Positions 7,439-10,418 of a DNA stretch of 10,418 nt are shown here, piece after piece; the stretch's first letter is position 1; each line of letters opens with the position of its first letter. A model generated the notes under the pieces. That model had not been told where the DNA came from, ran no database searches, and worked only from the letters and a program-made list of their open reading frames with translations. A program made the position numbers and the translations under genes. Where the stretch lies: NCBI GenBank assembly GCA_000434735.1, contig FR881207.1:22366-32783 (forward strand), given 5' to 3'. Origin of the DNA: Bacteroides sp. CAG:530 (GTDB lineage: Bacteria; Bacteroidota; Bacteroidia; Bacteroidales; Bacteroidaceae).

Positions 7439-7441
7439 TAC
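7386..7441 (+). repeat. 28-bp tandem duplication causing a frameshift in the OstA-like gene
   Basis: Copy 1 is 7386-7413 and copy 2 is 7414-7441, both starting GCGACAGCTTG and ending in GATAC. They differ at three places (7400/7428, 7403/7431, 7407/7435), each T in copy 1 and C in copy 2. Because 28 is not a multiple of three, the second copy moves the reading into another frame. Copy 2 in the downstream frame reads DSLFLHADT and copy 1 in the upstream frame reads GDSLFFYVDT. Both look like the family's GD-[ST]-LF repeat strand, so copy 2 is probably the original sequence. Confidence 0.9.
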
Positions 7442-8141
7442 CTTGATGATGGAGACATTTCATCTTGATACCGACTCTATGCACCGTGAGATGCGTGCTT
7501 TTCATAAGGTTCGTTTTTACCGTACCGATATGCAGGGCGTAGCCGATTCGCTGGTATTCGCTACGAAAGATAGTTGCCTTACTCTGTACAAAGACCCTAT
7601 CCTGTGGAACCAGAATCAGCAGTTAGTAGGCGAGAAGGTATGTATTTACTTTAACGATAGTACCATAGAAAGGGCGCATATCATAAACCAAGCCCTCTCA
7701 GTAGAACAAATAGATTCTACCAAGTACAACCAAGTGTCGGGCAAGGAAATGAAATCATACTTCCGCAATAAGCAGATGTATAAGACCGAAGTGATAGGCT
7801 CTGTGCGTGTGGTTTATTATCCGATGGATGCCGACAGTACCCTTATAGGTATGAATGTATCCGAAACCAGTAAGCTGGATGTATACCTTGAGAACCAGAA
7901 ACTGGAGAAAATGGTGATGAGTCCGAAATCGAGCGGCACGTTATATCCGATGACGCAGATTCCGGCAGGAAAAGATAAACTCGATAACTTTGTGTGGTTC
8001 GACTATATACGTCCTAAGAACAAGCAGGACATTTTCAACTGGGTACCAAAGAAGGTTACCGACCAGCTGAAGAAGAGCGTGCGAGGACCGGTAGAACTGC
8101 CGAACCAACATTTATTTGAAAAGAAAAAGAAGGAGGAATAG
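7404..8141 (+). CDS. OstA-like protein, C-terminal part, separated by the frameshift
   Basis: This 245-codon frame is the continuation of the OstA-like gene. From DSLFLHADTLMMETFHLDTDSMHREMRAFHKVRFYRTDMQGVADSLVFATKDSCLTLYKDPILW it keeps the family's alternating strand pattern, then VGEKVCIYFNDSTIERAHI and a C-terminal part with AGKDKLDNFVWFDYIRPKNKQDIFNWVPKKV, ending in a lysine/glutamate tail. It has no signal peptide. The ATG at 7404 follows a T7 run, with no ribosome binding site, and lies 35 bases inside the upstream frame, so it is probably not a true start. If translated alone the product would stay in the cytoplasm without function. Native sequence begins at about 7417. The stop (TAG 8139-8141) is 2 bases before the next start. 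Confidence 0.75.
   Translation: MLIRDSLFLHADTLMMETFHLDTDSMHREMRAFHKVRFYRTDMQGVADSLVFATKDSCLTLYKDPILWNQNQQLVGEKVCIYFNDSTIERAHIINQALSVEQIDSTKYNQVSGKEMKSYFRNKQMYKTEVIGSVRVVYYPMDADSTLIGMNVSETSKLDVYLENQKLEKMVMSPKSSGTLYPMTQIPAGKDKLDNFVWFDYIRPKNKQDIFNWVPKKVTDQLKKSVRGPVELPNQHLFEKKKKEE
8131..8136 (+). promoter_or_regulatory. Strong Shine-Dalgarno-like AGGAGG before the 98-residue gene
   Basis: AGGAGG lies 7 bases before ATG 8144, ideal spacing and rare in this phylum, where such sites are seldom used. It also falls in the lysine/glutamate codons ending the upstream OstA frame (AAG-GAG-GAA), so it may be coincidental. It supports ATG 8144 over the in-frame ATG at 8159. Confidence 0.45.
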
Positions 8142-8143
8142 CT

Positions 8144-8440
8144 ATGGGACTGTTTACAATGAGAAAACCCCGTCCGTTTCATCATGAATACATCTATGTA
8201 GACGAACGGAAGGAAAAACTGCAGAAGATGGAGGAAGACGCCAAGCGTGATTTGGGAATGATTCCTCCTAAAGAATTCTCGCCCGAAGATATTCGCGGCA
8301 AGTTTATTGAAGGCACTACCCATCTTAAGCGGCGTAAGGAAAGCGGACGTGAGCCGTTGTCGTACGCTACTATCTTTGTGGCAATTGCCGTACTGCTGTA
8401 CATACTCCATTATCTGGTTACTGGAGAGTTTACATTATAA
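8144..8440 (+). CDS. Hypothetical small membrane protein with one C-terminal transmembrane helix
   Basis: I do not recognise a function for this 98-residue protein. It has a basic, aromatic N-terminus (RKPRPFHHEYIYVDERKEKL, 7-26), a charged helical stretch (QKMEEDAKRDLG, 27-38), a Pro/Lys segment, a second basic cluster (LKRRKES, 61-67) and a single hydrophobic helix at about 73-92 ending just before the C-terminus. It resembles a tail-anchored inner-membrane protein with the N-terminal part in the cytoplasm, by the positive-inside rule. Small proteins with this RxFxHxYIYVDERKxKL-type opening occur in other Bacteroidota, as far as I recall, some labelled riboflavin synthase subunit beta; nothing here shows such an activity. 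It sits 2 bases after the OstA-like frame and 15 bases before mutL, so it is co-transcribed with them. Confidence 0.75.
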   Translation: MGLFTMRKPRPFHHEYIYVDERKEKLQKMEEDAKRDLGMIPPKEFSPEDIRGKFIEGTTHLKRRKESGREPLSYATIFVAIAVLLYILHYLVTGEFTL

Positions 8441-8455
8441 TAAAGAGAGAAAACC

Positions 8456-10357
8456 ATGAGTGATGTAATCCGTTTATTGCCCGATTCCGTTGCCAATCAG
8501 ATTGCGGCGGGCGAAGTAATTCAACGTCCGGCTTCGGTTGTGAAAGAGTTGGTAGAAAACGCCATCGACGCCGGAGCCAAACATATCGACGTGCTTGTAA
8601 CCGATGCGGGTAAGACCTGCATTCAGGTAATAGACGATGGGAAGGGTATGTCGGAAACAGACGCTCGGTTGGCTTTCGAACGACACGCTACTTCTAAAAT
8701 CCGTAAGGCTACAGATTTGTTTGCCTTGCATACCATGGGTTTCCGTGGCGAGGCTCTGGCTTCTATAGCGGCTGTGGCTCAGGTAGAACTACGCACTGCT
8801 ATGGACGGTGGCGAGCTTGGAACGCTTATCCGCATATCTGGCTCTAAGGTAGAAGGTCAGGAAGCGGTGGCTTGTGCACGTGGAAGTAATTTCAGCATAA
8901 AGAATCTGTTCTTTAATATACCGGCACGCCGTAAGTTCCTGAAGTCGAACCAGACGGAGCTTAGCAATGTGCTTACCGAGTTCGAACGTATAGCTTTGGT
9001 AAATCCGGAAGTATCGTTCACGCTATCTCATAACGGTACTGAAATGCTGAATCTGCCTGCTATCTCGTTGCGTCAGCGCATAATGGGAGTGTTTGGCAAT
9101 AAGCTGAACAAAGACTTGCTTTCGCTCGATATAAATACTAGCATGGTGCAGATTCACGGCTTCATAGGTAAGCCCGAGACCGCACGAAAGAAAGGGGCAC
9201 GTCAGTTCTTCTTCGTAAACGGACGATATATGCGTCACCCGTATTTCCATAAGGCGGTGGCCGATGCTTACGAGAACCTTATCCCCGTGGGCGAGCAGAT
9301 GTCTTACTTTATCTACTTTACGGTAGACCCGTCGAATATTGACGTAAACATACATCCTACCAAGACGGAGATAAAATTCGATAACGAGCAAGCGATATGG
9401 CAGATACTGTCGGCAGCCGTGAAAGAAACTTTAGGACGCTTCAATGCGGTGCCTTCCATCGATTTCGATACGGAAGGAATGCCCGATATACCGGCTTACG
9501 ACGGAACGCCTACAGACGGTTCGTCGGTGCCTCCTGCTACATCGTTCGACCCATCTTATAATCCGTTTAACGTATCGTCGGCACCTCCATCGTCGTATTC
9601 TTCCGCTTCGTACGAACGCAAGACACCTACATGGCAACCGCTGTTTCAGGGACTCGACAAGAAGGCCGACCAACCGTGGAATTTGGCTGCGCAGCCCGAT
9701 CAAGGTGGAGAATGGGAATTGCCTCCCGAAGAAGAAAGTCCGACGGCAGAACCTACGCTTTATGATGGACATCCGGAAGCGGCGGTTCAGGAGAAAGTGC
9801 CTTTGCATTATCAGTATAAGGGAAGCTATATAATAACGTCTGTCAAATCGGGCTTGATGATAATAAATCAGCAGCGTGCCCATATCCGTGTGCTTTACGA
9901 GCGTTATATGATGCAACTCTCATCGCATCAGAATGTATCGCAGCGTATGTTGTTCCCCGATATGGTACATTTCTCGCCTGCCGAGGTGCCTGTGCTTGAG
10001 GAAATAATGGAAGACCTTAAATACTTGGGATTCGAACTGAGCGATTTAGGCGGCGGTTCGTATGCCATAAATGGTGTTCCTGCCGGCATCGACGGACTGA
10101 ATCCGGAGCAGTTGGTAAGCGACTTGGTTCACTCTGCTGCAGATAAGGGCAGTAAGGTGAAAGAAGAGGTTCAGGGCGTATTAGCCCTTTCATTGGCCAA
10201 GGCAGCAGCCATAGTGCCGGGACAATTGCTCAGCAACGACGAGATGAATAACTTGGTAGACGAGTTGCTGGCAGTGGGCACACCAAACTATACTCCTGAT
10301 GGAAAGACCGTATTGTCTATTCTGAAAGAAGAAGAAATTGAGAAAATGTTCAAATAA
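8456..10357 (+). CDS. mutL: DNA mismatch repair protein MutL (endonuclease motif absent)
   Basis: MutL couples mismatch recognition by MutS to strand removal, in the cytoplasm. The 633-residue length is normal. The N-terminal GHKL ATPase is complete: IAAGEVIQRPASVVKELVENAIDAGA (16-41) with catalytic Glu34 and Mg-binding Asn35 regions, DDGKGM (60-65), RHATSKI (76-82), GFRGEAL (95-101) and NIPARRKFLKS (154-164). VNGRYM (254-259) and DPSNIDVNIHPTKTEIKF (291-308) complete the transducer domain. A Pro/Ser/Thr-rich linker covers about 335-445, and the C-terminal dimerisation domain about 450-633. At the place of the endonuclease motif DQHAxxExxxxE the protein has NQQRAHIRVLYE (471-482), and where CPHGRP is expected it has TPDGKT (613-618), so the metal site is lost. 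It starts 15 bases after the preceding stop, without a Shine-Dalgarno. The 61 bases after it hold only a weak 5-bp hairpin. Confidence 0.96.
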   Translation: MSDVIRLLPDSVANQIAAGEVIQRPASVVKELVENAIDAGAKHIDVLVTDAGKTCIQVIDDGKGMSETDARLAFERHATSKIRKATDLFALHTMGFRGEALASIAAVAQVELRTAMDGGELGTLIRISGSKVEGQEAVACARGSNFSIKNLFFNIPARRKFLKSNQTELSNVLTEFERIALVNPEVSFTLSHNGTEMLNLPAISLRQRIMGVFGNKLNKDLLSLDINTSMVQIHGFIGKPETARKKGARQFFFVNGRYMRHPYFHKAVADAYENLIPVGEQMSYFIYFTVDPSNIDVNIHPTKTEIKFDNEQAIWQILSAAVKETLGRFNAVPSIDFDTEGMPDIPAYDGTPTDGSSVPPATSFDPSYNPFNVSSAPPSSYSSASYERKTPTWQPLFQGLDKKADQPWNLAAQPDQGGEWELPPEEESPTAEPTLYDGHPEAAVQEKVPLHYQYKGSYIITSVKSGLMIINQQRAHIRVLYERYMMQLSSHQNVSQRMLFPDMVHFSPAEVPVLEEIMEDLKYLGFELSDLGGGSYAINGVPAGIDGLNPEQLVSDLVHSAADKGSKVKEEVQGVLALSLAKAAAIVPGQLLSNDEMNNLVDELLAVGTPNYTPDGKTVLSILKEEEIEKMFK

Positions 10358-10418
10358 ATCCATCTTATATTGCGCTAATGGTAGCGTGAGGTAAGAGGTA
10401 AAAGCAAGAGAGGGTGGG

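Noticed and set aside
7386..7441. CRISPR or mobile-element origin of the 28-bp repeat
   Set aside because: There are only two directly adjacent copies without spacers, both coding for the host gene's own repeat motif, so a local duplication explains them.
9431..9916. Arg-rich frames on both strands across the mutL linker
   Set aside because: They are by-products of the Pro/Ser/Thr-rich linker composition; the mutL frame is continuous and conserved on both sides.
10372..10387. Possible terminator after mutL (CGCTA/TAGCG stem)
   Set aside because: The stem is only 5 bp plus a wobble pair, and no T run follows.

Overview
The window looks like chromosomal DNA of a Bacteroidales bacterium (Bacteroides or Phocaeicola-like). 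The support is the gene content (an OstA-like repeat protein next to SurA-type periplasmic isomerases, and RecQ with a long helical C-terminus), a guaB promoter -7 element matching the Bacteroidota TAnnTTTG consensus, and the general lack of Shine-Dalgarno sequences. Genus and species cannot be fixed from the sequence alone. All convincing genes lie on the plus strand. I see no tRNA, rRNA, CRISPR array, insertion sequence or phage gene.

Layout. 1-602: 3' end of a recQ helicase gene (HRDC and C-terminal helical region), closed by a strong intrinsic terminator (631-673). 768-2243: guaB, IMP dehydrogenase, with its own promoter. Its 3' region holds a GUAA-capped hairpin (2256-2293) and then a 15-bp terminator hairpin (2306-2358) that ends only 13 bases before the next start codon. 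2372-3724: a secreted, divergent parvulin-like protein, followed by a 13-bp perfect terminator (3817-3858). 3725-4159: a 435-base AT-rich intergenic stretch with several hairpins and no convincing gene. 4160-10357: a tightly packed run of a parvulin/SurA-N-like lipoprotein, a SurA-type isomerase with two parvulin regions, an OstA/LptA-like protein, a 98-residue membrane-anchored protein, and mutL.

How they work together. The three parvulin/SurA-like proteins and the OstA-like protein fit outer-membrane biogenesis: periplasmic chaperoning of beta-barrel proteins and LPS transport. This recalls the lptD-surA pairing in enterobacteria. mutL (mismatch repair) is co-transcribed by position but unrelated in function; guaB (GMP synthesis) and recQ (recombination) are upstream housekeeping genes.

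The main oddity is in the OstA-like gene. A 28-bp tandem duplication (7386-7413 and 7414-7441, three C/T differences) shifts the frame and splits the protein into 343- and 245-residue pieces; removing one copy restores a continuous frame of about 568 residues. The first copy contains a T7 run, and loss of one T would also restore the frame, with a 9-residue insertion. A second point is that MutL lacks the metal-site motifs of the MutL endonuclease class. I found no clear evidence of a wholly new system; these are the places most worth a second look.
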